From positions 1-33,469 of the forward strand of contig JAJCZW010000119.1 in NCBI GenBank assembly GCA_029262155.1: 33,469 nt of DNA, in the 5' to 3' direction. This document shows positions 7,362-19,038 of this stretch, one piece after another. Made by a program: the position numbers and the translations under genes. The DNA comes from Gemmatimonadota bacterium. Its GTDB lineage: Bacteria > Gemmatimonadota > Gemmatimonadetes > Gemmatimonadales > GWC2-71-9. Position 1 is the stretch's first letter, and every line of letters begins with the position of its first letter. A model generated the notes under the pieces. The model was not told the DNA's origin, did no database searches, and saw nothing but the letters and a program-made list of their open reading frames with translations.

Positions 7362-8624
7362 ATGCGTCAATCCCTGCCGTTCTTGATCCTCCTGACCGGT
7401 TTCGCAGGTGCGTGTCAGTCGGATGGCCCTTCGGGCCCCACGTCATCCGAGCCGCCCGTCGGGAACGCCAACCTCGGGCGAACCGCATTCCAAACCGACT
7501 GTGCGGGATGCCACGCGACTGCGGACGGTTTTGACTTGGCCCTCTTCGGCTTTTCCGACACCACCATCATCCGACGCGCGCTGGGCCATGTGGATATGCC
7601 GACGGCCCTGGATATCGTGGCCTATATCCGATCGCTTCATGTCACCCCGGTCAGCCGGGCGACGCTGCTGTTTCAGCCCGGCGGCACGACCCTCACTGGC
7701 GACCTCGCTTTCGCGGTGAACCTCTTTGGGGCTGACCGATGGCCGACGGAATTCACGACGGTGGCCCTTCGCGCAATCGATCCTCGGAATGTGCAGATTG
7801 CCCTCCCGCTTCCGGTGTGGTCGGATGAGGGCTCCAATCTCGATTGGATGCCCGACAGCCCACTTCCTGATGAGATCCTCGGGTACGCCGGGCGACAGGC
7901 CGAAGGCGCCGTGGCAGGATACCGAGCTGCTCCATCCAAGGAGAACCTGATTCGTGCCGTGACCGCACTTCGGATTGCCGACCGAGCTGCCAATAACCCC
8001 GCGGCCCCATGTCGGTTCGAGGAAATCGACCGGGTGGATTACCGGACCTGCTTCGAAGTCCGACGGTGGACCGCGAGCCTGGTCGCTCAACACCTCCTCC
8101 GTTTCCAATCGAGTCAGACCGTCGAGACCGCACTGCACGATATCTGGTGGGATGTCGGCAATGCCGCCCGGAAGTCGCGGTCCGACGAGGGAGTTCCGGT
8201 GGCCGAGCCGGTTCGGAACTGGGCCGCTTGGATGTATCTGGGGTGGAGTTTCAATCCTTCGCTTCATCCTAGTGTGTATACCGGTGGCGGGATCTTCCGG
8301 GTCGGTCTCCCCCGCCATGCCACTTTCGTTGTGCTCCGAAGTCAGGTGGCGCGAGTCCGGAACAGCCCCCAACCGTATGACGACTTCCTCCAAGCGGTCA
8401 GGGCGGCGCCCCCGGGGTGGACAGCCTCAGTCGCCGCCTTTGCGATTCGACACCTGCAAGAGCGGTTGGATGACGGTGAGTGGGTGGCCGATCCAGGCCA
8501 GCGGGCGGAGGCGGTCCTTATGGTCCAGCGGGCCTTGGTCGAGATCAATCGGCGGGTTCCGGCCGACATGGCTGCCACGCTGACCGCCGCGGGGACTCAG
8601 GTGTTGACCCGGCTCGAGGGCTAA
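7362..8624 (+). CDS. Cytochrome c-domain lipoprotein
   Basis: This 420-residue protein starts with a lipoprotein-like signal (MRQSLPFLILLTGFAGAC, Cys18) and then a small class I cytochrome c domain. Covalent haem attachment is predicted at C47-A-G-C50-H51, and Met79 in the GHVDMPTALDIVAYIRSL stretch is the likely distal ligand. The remaining 300 residues, rich in Trp and Arg, belong to no domain I recognise; two cysteines in CRFEEIDRVDYRTC may form a disulfide. It would act as a periplasmic electron-transfer protein. The start is supported by GAGGAG a few bases upstream. The protein may be a component of a secreted oxidase or dehydrogenase chain, but no partner is encoded next to it. Confidence 0.85.
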   Translation: MRQSLPFLILLTGFAGACQSDGPSGPTSSEPPVGNANLGRTAFQTDCAGCHATADGFDLALFGFSDTTIIRRALGHVDMPTALDIVAYIRSLHVTPVSRATLLFQPGGTTLTGDLAFAVNLFGADRWPTEFTTVALRAIDPRNVQIALPLPVWSDEGSNLDWMPDSPLPDEILGYAGRQAEGAVAGYRAAPSKENLIRAVTALRIADRAANNPAAPCRFEEIDRVDYRTCFEVRRWTASLVAQHLLRFQSSQTVETALHDIWWDVGNAARKSRSDEGVPVAEPVRNWAAWMYLGWSFNPSLHPSVYTGGGIFRVGLPRHATFVVLRSQVARVRNSPQPYDDFLQAVRAAPPGWTASVAAFAIRHLQERLDDGEWVADPGQRAEAVLMVQRALVEINRRVPADMAATLTAAGTQVLTRLEG

Positions 8625-8725
8625 CGCGAAGCCACGAGTTCGCCCCCGGGTGCCCGGGTGTGTGGCGAGAGGAGTGCTGACCGTCACTGAGGGAGGTTGG
8701 CTTCAATCCTCGAGGGAGGTGTACC

Positions 8726-9271
8726 GTGGTCCATCGGTTCCTAGGCACCGGCCTGCTCGCGCTGGTGGTGACTCTTGCCCCGCCTGTGGCTGCGCAGAAT
8801 GCCGCCCCACCGGACTCGCTGGCCCTCAGGGCAGCGGCCATCATCGAACATGAGGTTGGTCGTTGGGCCTCAACGTGGGAGTGGTATGGGGTGGATGGCA
8901 CGGTGGTCAGAACCCAGCAGGGAATTGAAGAATTCGCCTTTGTGGTAGGGAAATCGATCGTCGAGGTGCGGACGGAATCCGATGGCAATGTCACCAGCGC
9001 CGGTCTTCGATTCTACAGTCCCACTGATCGAACGATCATCACGTTCTCCGTGAGTCCGGATGGCAATCCATGGACGCTGCGAGAGGACATTGAGACGAGA
9101 GTCGTCCAGTCCGATCCCCACACATCGGCGAATGGGCGAGTGATCATCCTGCGGTGGACGCCCCAGAAGACCAGCGAGAATGAAATGGTGGTTCTGATGG
9201 AGCAGTCGAGGGATGGGGGGGCGACTTGGTTCAAACGGAATGTACAGACCATGCGTCGAATGCAGCCGTAA
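8726..9271 (+). CDS. Secreted protein of unknown function, DUF1579-like
   Basis: The 181-residue protein begins at a GTG (8726) with GGGAGGT five bases upstream. It has a clear Sec signal ending at VAAQN. The mature part looks like a small beta-barrel of the DUF1579 / lipocalin-like type (EVGRWASTWEWYGVDGTVVRTQQGIEEF, then repeated strands such as GLRFYSPTDRTIITFSV). Such proteins are secreted or periplasmic, and their ligands are mostly unknown. It is probably transcribed alone, about 100 bases after the cytochrome lipoprotein gene. Confidence 0.75.
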   Translation: MVHRFLGTGLLALVVTLAPPVAAQNAAPPDSLALRAAAIIEHEVGRWASTWEWYGVDGTVVRTQQGIEEFAFVVGKSIVEVRTESDGNVTSAGLRFYSPTDRTIITFSVSPDGNPWTLREDIETRVVQSDPHTSANGRVIILRWTPQKTSENEMVVLMEQSRDGGATWFKRNVQTMRRMQP

Positions 9272-9304
9272 GTCTCTGCGCAGATCAGGTTTCAGCAGAG
9301 CTTG

Positions 9305-9769
9305 TTATGGTGTAGACTGATCCACGAACGTCGTACGAAATGGGCCAACGCCGTATACCATCAGGATGGTTTGGCCCCGCCCACCCGCGTAGTGCACTCG
9401 TTCAGCGGGAATCACGACAACACTACCAGGCCCAAGCGAACGAACGACCGCTTCATCGACCTTTCTCCCATCTCCTATCAGCGCGATGCCCTCGACCACC
9501 AGGATCCGCTCGGCGGTGTTATGCCAATGAGGGTTGATCCATACGCCATCGGGAAGCCGAAGCATCATGGTAAAGACCGAACCTGGAGTTGCCGGGTTGC
9601 CGTCGGTAATGGCGATATCGAACCCACCTTGGGTTCGCCGCCAGGGTATGTCCTCCCCTGCCACAATGCGAAGAGAATCTCCTCCGGTCTGGTTGGCTTG
9701 GGCTTGGGAGTGACGGACCGGTATGAGGACCACCACCAAGGCAAAGAGCACGCGGAGTTGGTTCAGCAT
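9305..9769 (-). CDS. Secreted cupin-domain protein
   Basis: This 154-residue protein has a Sec signal (MLNQLRVLFALVVVLIPVRHSQAQA) and one cupin barrel. The metal site is readable as His81 and His83 (PHWHN), Glu87 (AERI) and His126 in the second motif (ERVHYAGG). This gives the standard 3-His/1-Glu set, so a bound divalent metal is likely. Substrate and reaction are unknown; secreted single cupins of this kind are often quercetinase-like or sensing proteins. The ATG at 9769 has AAGGA ten bases upstream. It is divergent from the thiC riboswitch. Confidence 0.88.
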   Translation of the reverse strand: MLNQLRVLFALVVVLIPVRHSQAQANQTGGDSLRIVAGEDIPWRRTQGGFDIAITDGNPATPGSVFTMMLRLPDGVWINPHWHNTAERILVVEGIALIGDGRKVDEAVVRSLGPGSVVVIPAERVHYAGGRGQTILMVYGVGPFRTTFVDQSTP

Positions 9770-9916
9770 GTGGCACTGTCCTTATCAAACAGATGATGAT
9801 GTGAACGACCTTCTTAGGATGGTGTCGCTTGGGTGGGTGGACAACTCTGATGGGGGGAGCCGTGGTGGGGGGTGATGACCCGTTCGGTTGACCCGAGACT
9901 CCTCCTGTTGCTACCC

Positions 9917-13356
<3,440 letters not shown>

Positions 13357-13374
13357 TGCTGCGTTGGTGTGATC

Positions 13375-14991
13375 TTATCGCAGTCGTCGGGCGGTATTGA
13401 TCACATTGACATTTGCGAAACGCGTCGTGGGACAGCCATGGGAGACGGCACTGACCTGACCGGGCTGTCCCTTTCCGTCGAAGAATGACCCTCCCAGACG
13501 ATAATCGCTTGTGCCACCGAGCTGCGCGACCGCATTCCAGAATTCCTGGGTGTTCGACTGATAGGCAACATCGTTCAGCATCCCAACGATCTTCCCATTT
13601 GCGATTTCATAAAAGAGCTGACCGCCAAATTGGAAGTTATATCGCTGTTGATCGATGGAGTACGATCCGCGCCCAAAGATATAGATCCCCTTCTCGACGC
13701 TCCCGATGAGGTCGTCGCGACTGATATCGTTCGGATTCGGTTGGAGAGAGACGTTGGGCATTCGCTGAAACTGTACGGAGTCCCAGCTATCGGCGTAGCA
13801 ACATCCGTGGGACGCCCCTTGGCCTAAGATGTGGACCTGGTCCCGGATAGCTTGGTAATTCACCAAAACACCATTGCGGACGAGGTCCCATTGGCGGGTC
13901 TGGACGCCCTCGTCGTCCCAACCCACTGTCCCCAGAGCGTCAGCCTGTGTCTTATCAGCGACGAAGTTGACCTTCTCGTTTCCGAACTTGAATGTTCCTG
14001 ACTGCCACTTGTCGAGCGTGGCGAAACTCGTTCCGGCGTAGTTGGCTTCGTAGCCGAGCACGCGGTCCAGTTCGAGCGGATGCCCTACTGACTCATGAAT
14101 GGTGAGAAAGAGATGCGACGGGTCGAGGACCAAGTCCCACTTACCAGCTGCAATGGACCGGGCGCTAAGCTTTTCGCGGGCTTGGGCCGCTGCGACGGTT
14201 GCATCCTCCACCATGTCGTACCGATTGCCATAGATCGGCGTGATACCAGGAAGTGCGGACCCTGATTGGAGGTATTCGTACCCCAGCCCAATGGGAGCGC
14301 TCAGGGCGTTCCGGGTTTGAAATCGTCCGCTCGTCGGATCCACGGCGGTCACGGTAAAGGTGGGCCAGATCCGATGGATATCCTGTTCGATAAAGGACCC
14401 GTCGGAGGAGGCGAAGTACTTCTGCTCATTCACCGCAAAGAGTTGGCTGTTGATGAAGTTGGCTCCAGCCTTGAGGGCGGCCTCGTTGACACTGAGCAGG
14501 AGGTCGACCTTTTCTGCCACAGGAACCAGTTGGGCGTTGCGTTCGATGGGCGTCTTCCACGTGACGTCACCATACGCTGGTACCGGTGCCAGCTGAACCG
14601 GTTCGGTTTGGAAGCGGGCATTTGCCTTCGCGACCGCCACGGCTCGTTCTGCCGTGCGCACGATCGACTCGGGGGTGACGGTATTGGAACTTGCGAACCC
14701 CCAGGTACCTTGGGCGAGGACTCTAATCCCCACCCCATAGGATTCCGTACTGGTGATCCTTTGGACCAACGCTTCCCGAGTAGTGATGGCTTGGTTGAGA
14801 TACCGTCCCAGTCGTACGTCGGCGTACTCGGCTCCGCGATCGCGAGCGACGGCCAAGGCGGTTGTTGCGAGCGACTTCTTGTCGGCAGTTGGAATTGGAG
14901 TGATGGCGCCATTCCAGTCTTGAGTTCCGGGGGGCAGGATCAAAGCGCCTGCTGCGGCGGTGCTCAATTCCAGGAAATCTCGTCTCCGCAT
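13375..14991 (-). CDS. Tat-exported TldD-family metallopeptidase, copy 1 (last gene of operon)
   Basis: This 538-residue TldD homologue starts at ATG 14991 with GGAG seven bases upstream. The N-terminus MRRRDFLELSTAAAGALIL is a Tat signal (RRxFL plus hydrophobic stretch). The zinc motif HESVGH gives His299, Glu300 and His304; TldD proteins cleave peptides as heterodimers with TldE/PmbA. A late Cys lies in SHGCP near the C-terminus, close to the position where E. coli TldD has its third metal ligand region. It shares long blocks with copy 2 (24554-26185), including the HESVGHPLELDRVLGYEANYAGTSFATLDKW region, so a duplication is clear. Its start is one base past the stop of the preceding gene, so it belongs to the nine-gene operon. 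Confidence 0.93.
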   Translation of the reverse strand: MRRRDFLELSTAAAGALILPPGTQDWNGAITPIPTADKKSLATTALAVARDRGAEYADVRLGRYLNQAITTREALVQRITSTESYGVGIRVLAQGTWGFASSNTVTPESIVRTAERAVAVAKANARFQTEPVQLAPVPAYGDVTWKTPIERNAQLVPVAEKVDLLLSVNEAALKAGANFINSQLFAVNEQKYFASSDGSFIEQDIHRIWPTFTVTAVDPTSGRFQTRNALSAPIGLGYEYLQSGSALPGITPIYGNRYDMVEDATVAAAQAREKLSARSIAAGKWDLVLDPSHLFLTIHESVGHPLELDRVLGYEANYAGTSFATLDKWQSGTFKFGNEKVNFVADKTQADALGTVGWDDEGVQTRQWDLVRNGVLVNYQAIRDQVHILGQGASHGCCYADSWDSVQFQRMPNVSLQPNPNDISRDDLIGSVEKGIYIFGRGSYSIDQQRYNFQFGGQLFYEIANGKIVGMLNDVAYQSNTQEFWNAVAQLGGTSDYRLGGSFFDGKGQPGQVSAVSHGCPTTRFANVNVINTARRLR

Positions 14992-14992
14992 C

Positions 14993-16885
14993 CTACGTCT
15001 CCTCTCGTTGGGGAACGCGGTTGTCTCCACCCATTCGCATGTCCGGCCGTCCTTCGAGCCAGAGCCAGGCAACGGCGATCAGAAAGATGGTGGCGAACCC
15101 CGCCGCTGGTATCGGGACCGATCGGGCCTCGTTCCGTTCTTCACCGATGGCGCGTGTCGGCTGGCCAGCCTTCCCGGCAATCGCGGTCGAGGCTCGTCTC
15201 CGTCTGAAGGATTCTCGTGCCTGCCCTGCAGTAGCATGCTGTACCAGGAACGCTGCACTCGGTATCGAATCTTCGACAGTTCGGACGGTATACTCTCCCG
15301 GCTCCGATGGCCAGTACAAACTCATCCAGGTGGACGAGTCGAGCGGATCGGGTGTCAGCCGGACCGTATCCGTCGGTTCCAGCTCGGTGCGCTGAATGAC
15401 CGCGGTCATCGGCGAGGAGAGACTGTTCGTAGTGAGACGGAGTCTCACGGGTCGCCCGGGACGATGCAGGGTGGCCGACCCAAAACTCCACCGATTGCTG
15501 GCGTTCGGCGCAACGGCATTGAGCAGCCCAACCCAGTATTGGGCAAATGCCGTCGTGTCGTCTTCGAACCTCCAACGGGATGGGTTTCTGACAAGCGATG
15601 CTCCGAGGAAACCCCGTCCGATCCTCCGCCGGGACGCGAGGATATGGCCTGTGCCATCGGTGATGAGGGGTTCATCGCCGAGTCCCATGGTGAGTTCCCA
15701 CGGGTCGGCCAGCAGCGGTGTCATCGGGGCCTTGGGCGCCGAGAGTCGCTGGAGGTCAAGACGTACTTGCCGGACTGGGATTTCGGCGATCTGACGGACC
15801 AGGATGTTGCCGGCCAGAGTGCCCGGTCGAGCGGTTTGGAGGGTTTCAGGGTCCCCAACGAACAACACGCCTAAGCCACGCTCAAGGGCCTCAGTGAGCA
15901 CCCGGTTCTCTCTGGTGTTGAGTGAGGCAAGGGTCGTCCCGTCAATCAGCACTAGGTCGATATCGTCGAGTATCGTGGGTGTCATCTGTGCGAGTGGCCG
16001 CTTCTCCAGATTGACAAACTCCTGGCGCATGCGATCGATACTCATCGTCGTCCGGATGGCAATTGCCCCACCGTGATCAGCGTACCAACGGCGGAGTGCA
16101 TTCGTCTCGAAGCTGGGAGCATGTTCGAGCACCAAGAGCACTGGCAGGGTGGGTCGGTACACCGTCGTCACCACCGTGTCCGATCCACCTTCTGGATCGG
16201 TCAGGACAAGAGACTGTATCCCTGTCGTCCGGGGGGTCATGGCCAAGTGAAAGACAGTATCCCCCGACACCCTCACTGAGTCGTGCCGCTCGAACGGGTC
16301 AGAAAGCACGATCCACCCCTCCAGTCCGTGACTCTGACCATGGACGGCGATCGCGTTTCCCAAGGCGACCTGGGGCGCGACTCTAAGAAAGGTGATCCCG
16401 ATTGGTTGAGGGCTCGGTCGGAGTTGGAGATGCGGTGGATTATCACCGAGCAGGGCCTCTTCCGGCGCGACTCCCCATCCGGCGATGAGCACGGTCTCAA
16501 GACCTGGAACCTGGTCCTGAACCTGCTGTAGCGTTTGTGCGATGGGGATGGTGCTCAACCGACCGCCGGCCTCAAGGTTGGGCAGACGGAAGAGATGGGG
16601 CGTCGCCACCGAGTCGATGAGCCACGTGGCGTCCCGTTCCGACACCCCCGGCGTGAAGACGATGGCGGTCGTAGCGCTGCTTGGCCGTTGCGGCTGCCGT
16701 GTGATCCACTGAGGGGCCACACCGAGTCCGGCCAAGGCAACGCCGATCACGAGCGTCGCCAAGAGGCGCCACGTTCGAGCGTGTTGTCGTGGGCGGGTCC
16801 ATTCCAGGTAGAGGGCACCGGCAGTGAGCGCAAAGATCAGGAAAAGGAGGAACACTTCGCCCCGTCCGGTTGGAGACCACGTCAT
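14993..16885 (-). CDS. Membrane protein with glutamine-amidotransferase-like domain, no catalytic Cys (Bat-operon type)
   Basis: The ATG at 16885 overlaps the preceding stop in an ATGA. The 630-residue product has two N-terminal helices (about 9-28 and 40-57) and one near the C-terminus (about 595-615), with a large domain between them. The segment DIDLVLIDGTTLASLNTRENRVLTEALERGLGVLFVGDP is typical of the class I amidotransferase-like fold seen in MoxR/Bat operons. I find no cysteine in the whole protein, so the amidotransferase chemistry is impossible and the fold is structural. A later stretch (DTVRLTPDPLD, EPGEYTVRTV) looks like a beta-sandwich. An earlier start (17035) would be antisense-coded by the upstream gene and is unlikely. 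Confidence 0.8.
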   Translation of the reverse strand: MTWSPTGRGEVFLLFLIFALTAGALYLEWTRPRQHARTWRLLATLVIGVALAGLGVAPQWITRQPQRPSSATTAIVFTPGVSERDATWLIDSVATPHLFRLPNLEAGGRLSTIPIAQTLQQVQDQVPGLETVLIAGWGVAPEEALLGDNPPHLQLRPSPQPIGITFLRVAPQVALGNAIAVHGQSHGLEGWIVLSDPFERHDSVRVSGDTVFHLAMTPRTTGIQSLVLTDPEGGSDTVVTTVYRPTLPVLLVLEHAPSFETNALRRWYADHGGAIAIRTTMSIDRMRQEFVNLEKRPLAQMTPTILDDIDLVLIDGTTLASLNTRENRVLTEALERGLGVLFVGDPETLQTARPGTLAGNILVRQIAEIPVRQVRLDLQRLSAPKAPMTPLLADPWELTMGLGDEPLITDGTGHILASRRRIGRGFLGASLVRNPSRWRFEDDTTAFAQYWVGLLNAVAPNASNRWSFGSATLHRPGRPVRLRLTTNSLSSPMTAVIQRTELEPTDTVRLTPDPLDSSTWMSLYWPSEPGEYTVRTVEDSIPSAAFLVQHATAGQARESFRRRRASTAIAGKAGQPTRAIGEERNEARSVPIPAAGFATIFLIAVAWLWLEGRPDMRMGGDNRVPQREET

Positions 16886-19038
16886 CGGATCCGGCCTTGC
16901 CGCCGACGTGCCAGCGATGCCCGGTAGGCTTCCCCCAGGTCGGCGCGGTCGGCAGATCCCGGCATGCCGCCGGGCAATGGGCGAGGCAGTATCTGCCGGA
17001 AGGCACTCCCGATTGGAAGGAGACATTCTTGGCACTGCTCACCCACCGACAGCCGGTCGATCATCGTTCGGAGGGAGCGGAGTGCTGGTAGGAGCCCCGG
17101 CCGCTGAATGGCTGCGGACGCCAGCGACTGTCCCGCACGTTCAAGGACGACTCGTTGGCGATCGGTGGAGGGATGACCAGCGGAGAGTTCGTTCAAGACC
17201 AGGACGGCGGCCCGGATGTCCGCCAACGCGGTGTCCTGAGTCGACCTGCTCGGCGTCGACCATTCGTGGAGGGCCGAAAGATCTCCGGTTAACCGAATTC
17301 GGTCTGTCTCCAAGGGCGGCGGATCGAAACCAACCCGCTTCACGTACGCCCGGGCATCCTGTTGTACCTCCTTCAACAGCGTCAGCGCTCGGTACTCATA
17401 GGGGAGTGCGGTCCGAGGCTCGGCGGTTCTGAGGTAGAGCTCGGCTTGCCACATCTCCTGCACCGCACTTCGGAGTTTCTCCTTTACCGAGGTTGCCAGT
17501 AAGGTTGCGTTCTCCTCCGTATCGTGATCGTGCACCTCCGCTTGCGCGGGGTCGGGTGGCGGGGCGTTCGGGTCGACCGGGCGGGTGGCGTTCGCATCGT
17601 CCGGAGTGGGCGAGCCCGCCCCGTCCTCAACTTCGTCGCCAAGAAACTCACCATAGCGAAGCCGCAGGAGCCCCTGGTCCATCCCAATCCCGTTCGCCCG
17701 ATCACGGAAGACGTCTGTCGTGAGAGTTGGGGCGTCGGTCAGGAGCTGTTCGGTATCGATAATGATCTGTCGTTGACTCCGGAAGTAATCAGGCGGGAGC
17801 GCGAGGGCGATCCCTGCGAAGTCTGTTGCGACAGTGGCAGCAGTATCAGGAATGCGCAGGAACACGGTTTCTGAACGGCTCCGATTGGGTGACGGCGTAC
17901 GAAGATCGGTCGCTTCGATGTGGAAATAGAGTTCGTCACCGGGCTGGAGTCCCATCGCGTCGAGGTCGAAGGTATGGTGGTAGCGGAGGCCTGTTGGGTC
18001 GGGGACGATCGGAATCGAACGTCGAGTAAAGGTGACTCCTTCCCCTTGGCCTTTGGTGATCGTGGCCTCAAGGGTCGAGAGGTCGACCCCGTGATCGTCC
18101 TCAATGACAGCACTCATAGGGACGTGGAGCGAAGATCCCGCTCGTATGTCGGTGCGTGTTTCAGGCTCGATAATCGCAATGGTTGGAGGTTGGTCGGCGC
18201 GAACGGCCAGGCGGTGATCCTCAGTTCTGAACTCGATTCTATCTGCGTCCAGGAGCGAAATACGGTACAGTCGGGACCTACGAACCGCCGTCGCGCTTCC
18301 CACCCACTCGCCCAACCGATTTCGTACCAGTGGCAGGGTGTCCTCATCCGAAAACAGAATCTGAACCGCGCTGACTGGACGATTGGGGCGGAGGGTCCAT
18401 TCGATCGTGGCACCTTCGACGACCTCTAGGTCGAGATCAGTCGTGGTGCGGGATCCGATACTCGTGTAGCGGGGCGACGTGATGCGCACCCGCGCTTGAC
18501 GGAGGGTCGGTGAGACAAGGCCGGTCGAAACCGCCATCGCCGGGGCGACAGCGCGGCGAGGCTGTGATGCAGTCGTCATCGGCTTCAGGAGGAGCAGTAG
18601 GCCCAGTACGGCCATGACACCGCTCCAAGCGAGCAACAGTCCTACGTCGCCCTTCACGGTGAGCCCGCTTTTCGGAAGGGTGGCGAGGGCGTGGTCGACC
18701 CGACCGCGTTGGTACTGGGCAAGTGGTGACAGATCGGCGACCCGGCGCACCAACAGATCGGCGGAGTGTTCAACCATAGGGTCAGAGTGATTGAGACGAC
18801 GGGCGATGGAGAGCGCCGTTATTGGACGATAGCGTTGCCGGAGCACGACACCGGTGAGGCCGGCAACAAGCACTGTTAGGGCAAGGCTCATCATCCATGG
18901 TGTCGGGGCATGGAGCACCCGGGCGAGTCCGGGGCCAAAGACGAGGGTGGTGAGCACGACCGCCACGACGCCGACGAGTGTGCGTCGGCGTTCAGTCGCC
19001 TTCGCCACCTGGTCGAGTAGGACCGATCCTCCGCTCAT
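16882..19038 (-). CDS. DUF4175-like membrane protein with coiled-coil and C-terminal CxxC
   Basis: The ATG at 19038 overlaps the preceding stop (ATGA), giving 718 residues. Three membrane helices lie at about 19-38, 47-66 and 131-152. Next come beta-sandwich-like parts (RITSPRYTSIGSRTTTDLDLEVVEGA; AVIEDDHGVDLSTLEATI) of the kind seen in DUF4175-like proteins, then helical, possibly coiled-coil stretches (VKEKLRSAVQEMWQAELYL). The only cysteines I see form C669-Q-E-C672 near the C-terminus; in an extracytoplasmic location this could be a redox or metal site. In related operons such a protein stands beside BatA-like and amidotransferase-like proteins, and together they are expected to form an inner-membrane complex. 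The function is unknown. Confidence 0.78.
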   Translation of the reverse strand: MSGGSVLLDQVAKATERRRTLVGVVAVVLTTLVFGPGLARVLHAPTPWMMSLALTVLVAGLTGVVLRQRYRPITALSIARRLNHSDPMVEHSADLLVRRVADLSPLAQYQRGRVDHALATLPKSGLTVKGDVGLLLAWSGVMAVLGLLLLLKPMTTASQPRRAVAPAMAVSTGLVSPTLRQARVRITSPRYTSIGSRTTTDLDLEVVEGATIEWTLRPNRPVSAVQILFSDEDTLPLVRNRLGEWVGSATAVRRSRLYRISLLDADRIEFRTEDHRLAVRADQPPTIAIIEPETRTDIRAGSSLHVPMSAVIEDDHGVDLSTLEATITKGQGEGVTFTRRSIPIVPDPTGLRYHHTFDLDAMGLQPGDELYFHIEATDLRTPSPNRSRSETVFLRIPDTAATVATDFAGIALALPPDYFRSQRQIIIDTEQLLTDAPTLTTDVFRDRANGIGMDQGLLRLRYGEFLGDEVEDGAGSPTPDDANATRPVDPNAPPPDPAQAEVHDHDTEENATLLATSVKEKLRSAVQEMWQAELYLRTAEPRTALPYEYRALTLLKEVQQDARAYVKRVGFDPPPLETDRIRLTGDLSALHEWSTPSRSTQDTALADIRAAVLVLNELSAGHPSTDRQRVVLERAGQSLASAAIQRPGLLPALRSLRTMIDRLSVGEQCQECLLPIGSAFRQILPRPLPGGMPGSADRADLGEAYRASLARRRQGRIR

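Noticed and set aside
7443-8393. 316-residue minus-strand frame opposite the cytochrome lipoprotein gene
   Set aside because: The composition is antisense-like and the plus-strand gene has a signal peptide, haem motif and ribosome site.
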